DNA of 64,000 nucleotides, from positions 58,793 through 122,792 of the forward strand of contig JAEXAY010000033.1 in assembly GCA_023457895.1 (NCBI GenBank), in the 5' to 3' direction. Of the stretch, positions 25,725 through 33,435 are shown in pieces. Each line of letters opens with the position of its first letter. Within the stretch, counting starts at the first letter, position 1. The notes beneath the pieces were generated by a model. The model saw only the letters and a list, made by a program, of their open reading frames with translations. It had not been told where the DNA came from and made no database searches. The position numbers and the translations under genes were made by a program. This stretch comes from Pseudomonadota bacterium (GTDB lineage: Bacteria > Pseudomonadota > Alphaproteobacteria > Sphingomonadales > Sphingomonadaceae).

Positions 25725-27233
25725 TCACAGAACGGCCGTCACGGCCTTGGTTTCCAGATAGGGATCAAGGCCTTCCTTGCCGAATTCGCGGCCCCAGCCC
25801 GATTCGCCATAGCCGCCGAACGGCACGTTGGTGCCGACCGCGCCATGACAGTTGACTGAAACATGGCCGGCACGGATCCGCTTGGCGAGGCGGTGCGCGC
25901 TCGACAGGCTTTCGGTCCAGACACTGCCCGACAAGCCGTAGCGGGTGTCGTTCGCCATCGCCGCGATTTCATCAACATCATGCGTCGCAAAACGCTGCAC
26001 CGCCATCACGGGACCAAAGATTTCTTCGCGGACCAGATCCATATCCGGCCGGGCGTCGGTAAAAATCGTCGGCTGGATGAAGTTGCCGGCGCGGTCGATC
26101 TTGCGTCCGCCCGCCACCAGCGTTGCGCCCTGGGCAGCCGCCCCATCGATAAAGCGCATGACCTTGACACTGTGGGCATCGGAAATCATCGGGCCCTGCT
26201 GCGTCGTCGGCGCCAGCCCGTGTCCAAGCGTCATCGCTTCCGAAAACGCCTTGAGTCCATCCATCAGCGCGTCATGGATATCATCATGCACAAAGATGCG
26301 GGTGCCGGCCATGCAGTTCTGGCCCTGCAGAAAGTATGTCGCCATCGCCACACCCGGAACGGTTTTGGCGAGGTCGGCATCAGGCATGACCACGACCGGT
26401 GATTTGCCGCCGAGTTCCAACGATACTTTCTTGAGGTTGCCGAGCGCCGCCTGGATGATCTTGCGGCCTGTCGCGGTCGAACCGGTAAAGCTGATCTTGT
26501 TGACATCAGGATGCTCCGCCAGCGCGGCTCCGGCGTCGGCACCAAAGCCGTTGACGATATTGACAACACCGTCCGGAATCCCGGCCTCAAGGATCAACTG
26601 GCCTAACGCGAGGATCGACAGCGGGGTTTCCTCGGAAGGTTTGACGACAACCGTGCAGCCGGCCGCCAGCGCTGGCGCGAGTTTCAGGATAGCGGCGGCA
26701 AGCGGAACGTTCCAGGGGATGATGTGCCCCACCACCCCAATCGGTTCGCGCAGCGTATAGGTCAGCGCCTCGCCCATCGCGGCAATATGGCGCGGCGGCG
26801 GCATGGTCGCACCCTCGATCCGCAGGATCGCACCGGCATAATAGTTGACCATCTCAATACAGTTGGCGACCGTGAGGTCCGAAATGAAGCGCGGCACACC
26901 GCTGTCAACGATATCCAGCTCCGAAAGACGGGCGGCATCCTTCTCCATCAGTTGCGCCAGCTTGAGCAGCAAGCCGGTTCGCTCCGCCGCCGTCATTTTC
27001 GACCACGGCCCCTCGAAGGCGCGGCGGGCTGCACCAACCGCGCGATCGATTTCCGCCTTTCCGCCGATCGCGACGGAGGTGAGCGTCAACCCGGTCGCCG
27101 GGTCCCTCGCCTCGATGCTGTCGCTACCATCGACCCACTGCCCGCCGATCAGCAACTTGTGCGTGCTGGCGAGAAATTCCTCGGTTGCCGGAGAAAGAGC
27201 GTTACCGTCAAACGCGGCTTGGGAGGTCGTCAT
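25725..27233 (-). CDS. Aldehyde dehydrogenase (NAD(P)+, ALDH family)
   Basis: 502-residue aldehyde dehydrogenase. It shows VVGHIIPWNVPLAAAILKLAPALAAG (about 162), FTGSTATGRKIIQAALG, LELGGKSPVVVMPDAD with the general-base glutamate, and the nucleophile in GQNCMAGTRIFVHDD near residue 300. Related to the dehydrogenase at 17059-18564 but clearly diverged, so probably a different aldehyde. Its start overlaps the stop of the FAD monooxygenase gene by four bases, indicating co-translation in the minus-strand operon that begins with the Asp/Glu-racemase-family gene. Confidence 0.92.
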   Translation of the reverse strand: MTTSQAAFDGNALSPATEEFLASTHKLLIGGQWVDGSDSIEARDPATGLTLTSVAIGGKAEIDRAVGAARRAFEGPWSKMTAAERTGLLLKLAQLMEKDAARLSELDIVDSGVPRFISDLTVANCIEMVNYYAGAILRIEGATMPPPRHIAAMGEALTYTLREPIGVVGHIIPWNVPLAAAILKLAPALAAGCTVVVKPSEETPLSILALGQLILEAGIPDGVVNIVNGFGADAGAALAEHPDVNKISFTGSTATGRKIIQAALGNLKKVSLELGGKSPVVVMPDADLAKTVPGVAMATYFLQGQNCMAGTRIFVHDDIHDALMDGLKAFSEAMTLGHGLAPTTQQGPMISDAHSVKVMRFIDGAAAQGATLVAGGRKIDRAGNFIQPTIFTDARPDMDLVREEIFGPVMAVQRFATHDVDEIAAMANDTRYGLSGSVWTESLSSAHRLAKRIRAGHVSVNCHGAVGTNVPFGGYGESGWGREFGKEGLDPYLETKAVTAVL

Positions 27234-28381
27234 ACCGGTACAGTCCTTGCGTCATAAGTAAAAAGACCCAGCGATTCCTCGTCGCGCATTTCCCCAAGGC
27301 CGAACAGGTGGGTCTCCTGCCCCTGCATGCGATCCGCATTGGCATTGGATTCTTGCTGGATGAAGGTGGCGCGTTCATGGCGCGCCGCTTCATAGCGCTT
27401 GAGCCCTTCCGCGATGCCCGCGGATGCCTCAAGGGCCCGCGCGAGCACCACCGCGTCTTCAATTCCGCATGCTGCGCCATGACCAAGAAACGGAGTCATG
27501 GCATGGGCCGCATCGCCGATCAGCGTCACATTATCGTCGACGATCCAGGTCGGCAGCGGCTTGCGCGCATTGATCGCCCATTTGAAAGTCGGCTGCAGGC
27601 AGGCCGCCTCGATCAGCTTCTGCGCATCGTCGCACCAGCCGGCATAGACCGCGCGCATCTCCTGAGGGTCGATCGGGGTCGTCCAGCCTTCCTCGTTCCA
27701 CCCTTCCTGGCGGGCGAAGAAGACGAGGTTCATCGCCTCATAATTACGGATATTGTACCGGTTGATCATCGCGCCGGGGCCGATAATGATCCCGGGGAAG
27801 TCCGAAAGCTCCTTGAGTTCGGGCGTCACCGGGACCAGGGCCCGCCATGCGACATGCCCGGTGAAATGGGGTTCCACCTCTTCAAAGCGTTTCCGGATGA
27901 CCGATTTGACGCCGTCGGCGCCGATGAGAAGATCGCCCGTCACCGTCGTGCCGTCGGCCAGCTTGACTGTCGTTCCCCGGCTTTCGACCACGGCTGCGTT
28001 GGTCCGCATATCCACACCGGCCGCGCGGGTGGCGCGGGTAAGCTGCTCATGAAGATCGGCGCGGTGAATGGTCACATAAGGCGCGCCATAGATTTCACGC
28101 TGATTGGTCCGGTCTTTCTCGACCAGCGTCCGGCCGTCCTGCCAATGCTGGATACGCTGGCGTTTCGGCTCCACCCCGACTGCGGCCACATCTTCGCACA
28201 GCCCAATGAAGTCGAGAGCAATCATGGCATTGGGCGACAGCGTAACGCCGGCGCCGATTTCGCCGAACTCGGGCGCCGCCTCGAGCAGGATAACCGGAAA
28301 CCCGACCTTGGCAAGCGAGGCCGCGGCGGTCATGCCGGCAATCCCCCCGCCGACGATGACAATCTGTTCTGACCGACTCAT
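27230..28381 (-). CDS. FAD-dependent aromatic monooxygenase (salicylate/6-hydroxynicotinate hydroxylase type)
   Basis: 383-residue class A flavin monooxygenase. The N-terminal GGGIAGMTAAASLAKVG with EA some 15 residues later binds FAD; the DG motif LLIGADGVKSVIRKR lies near 155; the GD motif VTLIGDAAHAMTPFLGHGA near 285. Enzymes of this type hydroxylate, often decarboxylatively, a ring bearing OH and COOH groups (salicylate, 3-hydroxybenzoate, 6-hydroxynicotinate) with NAD(P)H and O2. It overlaps the next gene by four bases and the previous one by four bases. The substrate is not defined; the neighbourhood makes a nitrogen heterocycle possible. Confidence 0.88.
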   Translation of the reverse strand: MSRSEQIVIVGGGIAGMTAAASLAKVGFPVILLEAAPEFGEIGAGVTLSPNAMIALDFIGLCEDVAAVGVEPKRQRIQHWQDGRTLVEKDRTNQREIYGAPYVTIHRADLHEQLTRATRAAGVDMRTNAAVVESRGTTVKLADGTTVTGDLLIGADGVKSVIRKRFEEVEPHFTGHVAWRALVPVTPELKELSDFPGIIIGPGAMINRYNIRNYEAMNLVFFARQEGWNEEGWTTPIDPQEMRAVYAGWCDDAQKLIEAACLQPTFKWAINARKPLPTWIVDDNVTLIGDAAHAMTPFLGHGAACGIEDAVVLARALEASAGIAEGLKRYEAARHERATFIQQESNANADRMQGQETHLFGLGEMRDEESLGLFTYDARTVPV

Positions 28382-29292
28382 TTTATTTGCCCCGGAATGT
28401 GGCTTTCATGATTGGCGAGATAAAATTCGGCGATCTCTTCACGCGTTGCCCACCATATACCGGGCAGCGACTTGGCGTGCTCGATGAACTCGCGCAGTGC
28501 CCGGACGCGATGCGCCCTGCCTGAAACATGCGGGTGCAAGCCGACATTCATGATACGGCCGGTCTTTTCCCCTTCAGCGTATAGCACATCGAGTTCCTCG
28601 ATCAGCGCATCGCGGAACTGGTCAGTGGTGTAATTCTTGCGCGTGATGAAGGTGAAATCGTTGATCTCGTTGGAATAGGGCACCGAGACAATCGGCCCGT
28701 TCGGCGTACGCAGCAGGTAGGGCTGATCGTCATTCATGATGTCGCAATAGAAAGTACAGCCATATTCGGCGAGGATATCCGCCGTCTGCAACGTCCCGCG
28801 CAGCGATGAAGACAGCCATCCCTTCGATTTGCGTCCGGTATATTTTTCAAACTGTTCGAGCGAACGCAGGATGATATCGCGTTCCTTCGCCGGTTCATGG
28901 GCGAAGCTGGTCAGCAATTCGCCCTGCTCCCAGTTATGGGTAAGGAGTTCCCACCCGCGTTCGAGACAGGCATCGGTCATCGCCTTGCGGCGTTCGAACG
29001 TGACCGCATTGGTGGTGCAGCTGGCTTTGACGCCCAATTCGTCGAACAGGTCATAGAGCCGCCAGATGCCGACCCGCTGCCCATATTCGCGCCATGAAAA
29101 GTTGGGGAAGTCCGGTGTATTCCCCGGCAGCACGTCGGGCAGGATCGCCGGACCGCCAGCATAATAGGGCTTGTCCGTGTCCTTGGTGAGATCCCATGTT
29201 TCCAGGTTGAACGTCAGGATCAACGCGACCCGCGCCCCGCCAGGCCATTTCAGCGGCTGGCGTTCGGGCAGGGGAACATAATCATATTCCAT
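28378..29292 (-). CDS. Polysaccharide-deacetylase (NodB)-fold hydrolase, divergent metal site
   Basis: 304-residue cytoplasmic protein with NodB-fold character, closest in flavour to PuuE/allantoinase or cyclic-imide hydrolase-like members. The canonical TFDDG is replaced by LTFNLETWDL (about 25-34) and the H(S/T)xxH metal motif by LLTHNWEQGEL (about 117-127), so one His is missing. LHPHVSGRAHR near 250 is conserved in the PuuE-like group. I choose ATG 29292 (GGGAGA nine bases upstream) over an upstream TTG. Operon member between the Asp/Glu-racemase-family and monooxygenase genes. Likely acts on a C-N bond, but this is inference. Confidence 0.78.
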   Translation of the reverse strand: MEYDYVPLPERQPLKWPGGARVALILTFNLETWDLTKDTDKPYYAGGPAILPDVLPGNTPDFPNFSWREYGQRVGIWRLYDLFDELGVKASCTTNAVTFERRKAMTDACLERGWELLTHNWEQGELLTSFAHEPAKERDIILRSLEQFEKYTGRKSKGWLSSSLRGTLQTADILAEYGCTFYCDIMNDDQPYLLRTPNGPIVSVPYSNEINDFTFITRKNYTTDQFRDALIEELDVLYAEGEKTGRIMNVGLHPHVSGRAHRVRALREFIEHAKSLPGIWWATREEIAEFYLANHESHIPGQIK

Positions 29293-29309
29293 GAAACCGG
29301 ATTCTCCCG

Positions 29310-30068
29310 TCAATATTTGCTCAGCAGGCTGCCGAAACCGTCACGCTGGTCCATGATCCCCATCGTGCGCAGCGCATGCCAATAGGTCGCGATATTGATC
29401 GCAATGACAGGTTTTTCCAGCCAGAATTCGGCCATGGCAGCAACTTCTGCAAAAGCGAGATTGGTTCCCGCCTGGATGACCGCATCAACGCCTTCGCTGA
29501 CCTCGATTGCCGTACGCTTCAGCGTCTGCTTGGTCTCATGCGCGATCAGCATCGGCGACTTGCACTTCAGACCCTTGATATGGACCACTTCATAACCCTG
29601 ATCCTCAAAGAATTTCTTGACGTTTGCGTCACCCACGGGGGCATAGGGGGTCAGGATACCAAGCTTCCGGATCGGCCCACCATCCTTTTCATAGGCCTTG
29701 ATCGCCGCATCGACCGCGGTCGACCCCATAATTACCGGGACACCATTGGTGCGCTCAAGAAGGCGCTTGTGCAGCCGCTCTGCGCCGTCGGCACCATCCC
29801 AGAATGTCTCAGCCGACATGCCCATGATGACGCAGCCCGGATCCATAGACATCGAGATGTCCATCGCATCCATCGTGGCATTGCGGATATTTTCGAGCAT
29901 GACGAGAAAAGTCTCGTCATCAGTGACCTTCGTGTCGGGAATCGCAACGCGGGAAAAATGGTTGGTGACGCCGCGCGGCCGCATATCGGCATATTCCGGT
30001 TCCACGCTGGTATTGGTTGAAGGGGCGACAACCGCAAACTTCATTCGCGGCCCAAGGGAATCTACCAT
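29310..30068 (-). CDS. Asp/Glu racemase superfamily protein, maleate isomerase / arylmalonate decarboxylase-like
   Basis: 252-residue protein. The N-terminus MKFAVVAPSTNTSVEPEY matches the VPSSNTTxExE signature of maleate cis-trans isomerases and arylmalonate decarboxylases. The two positions that normally hold catalytic Cys read VIMGMSAETFW (about 94-104) and VIQAGTNLAF (about 200-209), so both Cys seem to be absent. It may be a cofactor-free decarboxylase or isomerase with a changed mechanism, or a hydrolase. Start ATG at 30068 has AAGGAGA eight bases upstream. First gene of the operon leading to the NodB-fold hydrolase, monooxygenase and aldehyde dehydrogenase. Confidence 0.8.
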   Translation of the reverse strand: MVDSLGPRMKFAVVAPSTNTSVEPEYADMRPRGVTNHFSRVAIPDTKVTDDETFLVMLENIRNATMDAMDISMSMDPGCVIMGMSAETFWDGADGAERLHKRLLERTNGVPVIMGSTAVDAAIKAYEKDGGPIRKLGILTPYAPVGDANVKKFFEDQGYEVVHIKGLKCKSPMLIAHETKQTLKRTAIEVSEGVDAVIQAGTNLAFAEVAAMAEFWLEKPVIAINIATYWHALRTMGIMDQRDGFGSLLSKY

Positions 30069-30212
30069 GTTTGCGTCTCCTTGTTTTTTAAGATGTCTTC
30101 GCCCGAACGGACCATGTAGAAACAGTATTTCCCACCGGGATTGCGGCATTTCTCCGCACGGCGAACAAACGATGCGCGCACATGCGTAATCCGGTTGCGG
30201 CTGCTGGATAAC

Positions 30213-30229
30213 AGTCCGCAGATCGGGCG
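30213..30229. promoter_or_regulatory. Weak candidate operator, TATCCG-N5-CGGATA family
   Basis: AGTCCG-CAGAT-CGGGCG between the divergent genes starting at 30068 and 30275. The central TCCG-N5-CGG is kept; the outer bases differ. Confidence 0.35.
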
Positions 30230-30274
30230 CCGGCGGACGGCCGTCCGGCCAGCATAGCAATAAAGGAGAATGAG

Positions 30275-30571
30275 ATGGCAGCCTATATCGTCGCCACGGT
30301 ACGCGTTACCGACGCGGAAAAATTCGGAGCCTATGTCAAGGCGATCGCCGGCCTCAGCGAAAAGCATGGCGGCGAATATCTGGTGCGTGGCAAGGTAAGC
30401 GAAGTACTCGAGGGAAATGTTGATCCTGAGGAGCGCGTTGTGGTCAGCCGCTTTCCCACCGCTGAAGCCGCGCGCGCCTACGCCACATCGCCCGAATATC
30501 AGGCCGGCAAAAATCTGCGCGAAGGTGCGGCCAGCGTTGAAACGCGCCTGATCGTCGACCCCGCCGGATAA
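30275..30571 (+). CDS. DUF1330 family protein
   Basis: 98-residue protein of the DUF1330 family, a ferredoxin-like alpha+beta fold related to small monooxygenase- and isomerase-type dimers. The match is AAYIVATVRVTD, then KFGAYVKAI, GEYLVRGKVSEVLEG and RFPTAEAARAYATSPEYQ, which is the family pattern across its full length. Function is unknown for the family. It stands alone on the plus strand, divergent from the racemase-family operon, and ends at a strong bidirectional terminator. AAAGGAG precedes its start. Confidence 0.9.
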   Translation: MAAYIVATVRVTDAEKFGAYVKAIAGLSEKHGGEYLVRGKVSEVLEGNVDPEERVVVSRFPTAEAARAYATSPEYQAGKNLREGAASVETRLIVDPAG

Positions 30572-30585
30572 GGCGGTAACCCATA

Positions 30586-30625
30586 AAATAACGGCCCCGC
30601 TTTGAGGCGGAGCCGTTATTTTTTC
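30586..30625. terminator. Bidirectional intrinsic terminator
   Basis: AAATAACGGC and CCCGC pair with the complementary arm around 30605-30620, flanked by A-rich and T-rich tracts, between the convergent stops at 30571 and 30645. Confidence 0.85.
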
Positions 30626-30644
30626 TTTGCGGGTCGCGCCGGGT

Positions 30645-31655
30645 TTACCGGGCGCCGGGAACCTTGGGCGGCTGAGGCGGTGTCCAGCCCGGCGGTACCG
30701 GTGCCGGCTTCTGCTCGCGGGCATAGTTTTCAAGGCTCGAGAGCGACGGGCCATAATCTTCGGTCGGGGCGCTCAGCCATTTTTCGCCCCGGGCGCGGGC
30801 CGCAGCGACCAGATCGGCAGGAAGTCCGGCAATACCGTTGTCGATGGTGCGGAAATTGGTCAGGTAACTGACATGACCGGGCGCCTGCCCCATCAGCATC
30901 CAGGGAAGCCAGGGCGTAATGCGCTGCCACGAACCTTCATGCGGAATATGGGTCAGGTTGGGATTTTCCACGTCGGCCTTTTTCATCACATAGATGAAAT
31001 GTTCGGATACCCGGTTCATCGGGCCCGACGATTCGCGCGGCCATTTGTCGGGCTGAAGCGCGTTGGGATAGATCATGTCGATGCCCGTGCGCAGGATCAT
31101 CGTTCCATCCGGACCATATTCCCAGTCCTGGATAAACGGACGGCGCGGCGGCTTTTCAGTCTGCAGTCCGCCATAGGACGGCGGCTCCGGCGCCCATTGG
31201 CTGATCGTGAAGTTGAACGGATCATTGGCGATCGGCACGACCTTGACGGTTTCGTTGGTGTAGGGGTTGTGCCATTCTTCCATGATCTTTTTGGTTTCGA
31301 GATCCCGGTAGAAGACAATCTCGCGCAGCATGCGCCGGTAGCTGCCATCTTCCAGCTGCTTGGTTCGCACGACACTGAAACCCTCGACGCCGAACAGGGG
31401 CCGGACCTTCTCATTGTCGCGAATGCCGAACGCCTTGCCCTTGATCCAGCCCACCTTTTCCTTGGTGGGGTCGATGTCGGCGTCGATCCGGACATAGGTG
31501 TCGCGGTTCCAGATCGGATCATTGAAATCGATCTTGGTCGCATATTTGATTTTCTGCTTATTCGAACGACGCGCAACCGCAGGGGTTGCGGCCGCCGTGA
31601 GTCCCAGAGCGGCGAGACCGAGGCCTTCGCGGCGGGTGAACTGCATTTTGCTCAT
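30645..31655 (-). CDS. DUF1838 family protein, Tat-exported (copy 1)
   Basis: 336-residue protein of the DUF1838 family. A twin-arginine signal (MQFTRREGLGLAALGLTAA) is followed by the mature domain with IDADIDPTKEKVGWIKGKAFGI, EEWHNPYTNETVKVVPIAND and the late WQRITPWLPWMLMGQAPGH (about 268-286). Function of the family is unknown; the Tat signal suggests export of a folded, perhaps cofactor-containing protein to the periplasm. Two paralogues lie at 40607 and 54139; this one is closest to the 54139 copy (TRREGLGLAAL, HNPYT-ETVKVVPIAN, LPWMLMG-APGH). Divergent from methyltransferase copy B across a region holding two candidate operator types. Confidence 0.88.
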   Translation of the reverse strand: MSKMQFTRREGLGLAALGLTAAATPAVARRSNKQKIKYATKIDFNDPIWNRDTYVRIDADIDPTKEKVGWIKGKAFGIRDNEKVRPLFGVEGFSVVRTKQLEDGSYRRMLREIVFYRDLETKKIMEEWHNPYTNETVKVVPIANDPFNFTISQWAPEPPSYGGLQTEKPPRRPFIQDWEYGPDGTMILRTGIDMIYPNALQPDKWPRESSGPMNRVSEHFIYVMKKADVENPNLTHIPHEGSWQRITPWLPWMLMGQAPGHVSYLTNFRTIDNGIAGLPADLVAAARARGEKWLSAPTEDYGPSLSSLENYAREQKPAPVPPGWTPPQPPKVPGAR

Positions 31656-31739
31656 ATGATTAATCTTCTCCGTAACGTCGGCAAGAATAGGACGAGAGTG
31701 CCTGCATCCGGCCGACCTTTGCTATCTCCCGCACCCCGC

Positions 31740-31756
31740 TGACCGATAGGCGGATA
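31740..31756. promoter_or_regulatory. Weak candidate operator, TATCCG-N5-CGGATA family
   Basis: TGACCG-ATAGG-CGGATA between divergent genes starting at 31655 and 31826. The right half is perfect and the left is degenerate. Confidence 0.4.
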
Positions 31757-31779
31757 CACCACGTGCGCGCAACTTGCAT

Positions 31780-31791
31780 TTGTCCGTACAA
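31780..31791. promoter_or_regulatory. Candidate second-type palindrome TTGTCCGTACAA
   Basis: One base away from TTGTCCGGACAA, which occurs perfectly at 45679 and 49203. It lies 35 bases before the start of methyltransferase copy B. Confidence 0.45.
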
Positions 31792-31825
31792 TCTCCATGC
31801 TGTACCCAGATAAGGAGTTTGTCCA

Positions 31826-33058
31826 ATGCTCAACACCTTTCAACAAGCGGCGCACCCGATGCTGCCGGTTTCGAATCATGACGAAGCGTCCCGTCAGGAG
31901 TTCGCCAAGAGCTTCAAAGGTTTCATCCAGGGAAATTTGTTGCCCGGCCTGCACGTCATCCACGCCGGCCGCGCTGCCAAAGCCTTTGAAAAGGAACATG
32001 GTCACGCGCCAAAAGACCGGCGCGACATTCGCAAGGCGATGGTCAAGGACATCTATTTCCAGCATTACGCATCCGCCAATCGCATTGCACAGGAAATCCT
32101 CTGGGACGCGGTGATCGACGCGATTGATCGCCAACTCCCCGAACTGAACGCCAAGGCCAAGCAGCTTTCGGACGGCACGGCCGCCAAGCTCGATATTCCC
32201 GAAGGGTTCGAAGCGCCGCATTATGTCACCGCACTCGACATTCACTGCATGCCGGGCGGCTATAATTCGGAAGTGTGCGAAGGCGATATTTCCGTAGGTG
32301 CGCTCTACGATCGCGGGGTCTTTCTCTATGCCATGGGCTATGCCGGTCCCGATAATGACGACATGGGCCGGTCCGTCTGCAACTATCTCAAGCGCAACAT
32401 GCCGGACTTCAATCCGAAGCGCATCCTCGACATGGGTTGCACGGTGGGTCACTCGACCCTGCCTTACAAGGAAATCTTCCCAGACGCGGAAGTATGGGGC
32501 ATCGATGCCGGCGGTCCAGTCGTGCGCTATGCGCATGCACGTGCCGCCGGAAAGGGTCTCGAAGTCAATTTCGCACAGATGAACGCGGAGCGCACGAGCT
32601 TCCCCGATGGCTATTTCGACCTCGTCGTCAGCCACATCCTGCTCCACGAAACCAGCGGCAAGGCGATGCCCAAGGTTTTCGACGAAACCTTCCGCCTGCT
32701 GCGTCCCGGTGGCCTCATGATCCATGCCGATCTGCCGCCGTTCGACCTGATGGACCCGTTCACCCAGTTCATCCTCGACAATGAAACCTGGTACAATAAC
32801 GAGCCCTTCTGGGGCGCGATGCGCGACATGGACCAGATTCAGCTCGCGGAAAATGCCGGGTTCAACCGGGACGACGTCCGCTTTGATACCGCGCCGATGG
32901 CCGTGATGGAATTCATGGCTGCCGAAAGTGCCGGTTATAGCGAAGATGCGGCGACCCATGTTGCCGACCGTGAGTTCGCCGCCGGCGAATTTGCTCCTGG
33001 CGGCGGCTGGGAAGTTCTCATTGGCCATAAACCCGAAGCACAGGCGAAAGCAGCATGA
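31826..33058 (+). CDS. Class I SAM-dependent methyltransferase with extra N-terminal domain (copy B)
   Basis: 410-residue paralogue of the methyltransferase at 15710-16945. Shared: the mid-protein motif HCMPGGYNSEVCEGD (about residue 138-152), motif I ILDMGCTVGHSTLPYKEIFP, the acidic loop GIDAGGPVVRY, LLHETSGKAM and RPGGLMIHAD, and WYNNEPFWGAMRDMD near 320. SAM binding is expected; substrate unknown. Start ATG 31826 has TAAGGAG eight bases upstream. The 3' end overlaps the start of the small partner gene (ATGA). The same two-gene order occurs in copy A, but here there is no flavoprotein behind it. Confidence 0.82.
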   Translation: MLNTFQQAAHPMLPVSNHDEASRQEFAKSFKGFIQGNLLPGLHVIHAGRAAKAFEKEHGHAPKDRRDIRKAMVKDIYFQHYASANRIAQEILWDAVIDAIDRQLPELNAKAKQLSDGTAAKLDIPEGFEAPHYVTALDIHCMPGGYNSEVCEGDISVGALYDRGVFLYAMGYAGPDNDDMGRSVCNYLKRNMPDFNPKRILDMGCTVGHSTLPYKEIFPDAEVWGIDAGGPVVRYAHARAAGKGLEVNFAQMNAERTSFPDGYFDLVVSHILLHETSGKAMPKVFDETFRLLRPGGLMIHADLPPFDLMDPFTQFILDNETWYNNEPFWGAMRDMDQIQLAENAGFNRDDVRFDTAPMAVMEFMAAESAGYSEDAATHVADREFAAGEFAPGGGWEVLIGHKPEAQAKAA

Positions 33059-33423
33059 ACCAACCTGCCCAGAACAACTATCCCCGCGCAATCCGCGATG
33101 CCCGCGGCAAGCGGCCTCAATTCTACGATACGCCGGGGCTCGACGAAGCCATGTCGATGATCATGGTCCTGGCAAGCGAAATCAACGTCTTGCGCGACCG
33201 GCTGGATTCGGCGGAACGGGTGGCGAAAACACATGGCATCGATCTTGCTGCCGGCATCGAGACGTTGCAGTTCGACCAGCAGGCGCTCGAAGAACGCGAA
33301 GCATGGCGTCAGAGTTTTCTCAACCGGCTTTATTATCTTGCCCGCAAGGACGCATCGGAAGCGGCCGCGAAGGAAACCACCGAAACCTATTCGGCAACAA
33401 TCACCGACATCGCGCAACGCTGA
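33055..33423 (+). CDS. Small helical protein, partner of methyltransferase (paralogue of 15354-15710)
   Basis: 122-residue protein of unknown function, aligned by eye with the product of 15354-15710: GKRPQFYDTPGLDEAM, a helix with VLASEINVLRDRLDSAERVAK, KTHGIDLAAGIE and REAWRQSFLNRL. It has no signal peptide, Cys motif or known domain. The start overlaps the methyltransferase stop by four bases, implying translational coupling and near-equal amounts. Duplication of the pair with retained order supports a joint function such as an accessory subunit of the methyltransferase. Confidence 0.8.
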   Translation: MNQPAQNNYPRAIRDARGKRPQFYDTPGLDEAMSMIMVLASEINVLRDRLDSAERVAKTHGIDLAAGIETLQFDQQALEEREAWRQSFLNRLYYLARKDASEAAAKETTETYSATITDIAQR

Positions 33424-33435
33424 CCCGGCCGCAGG

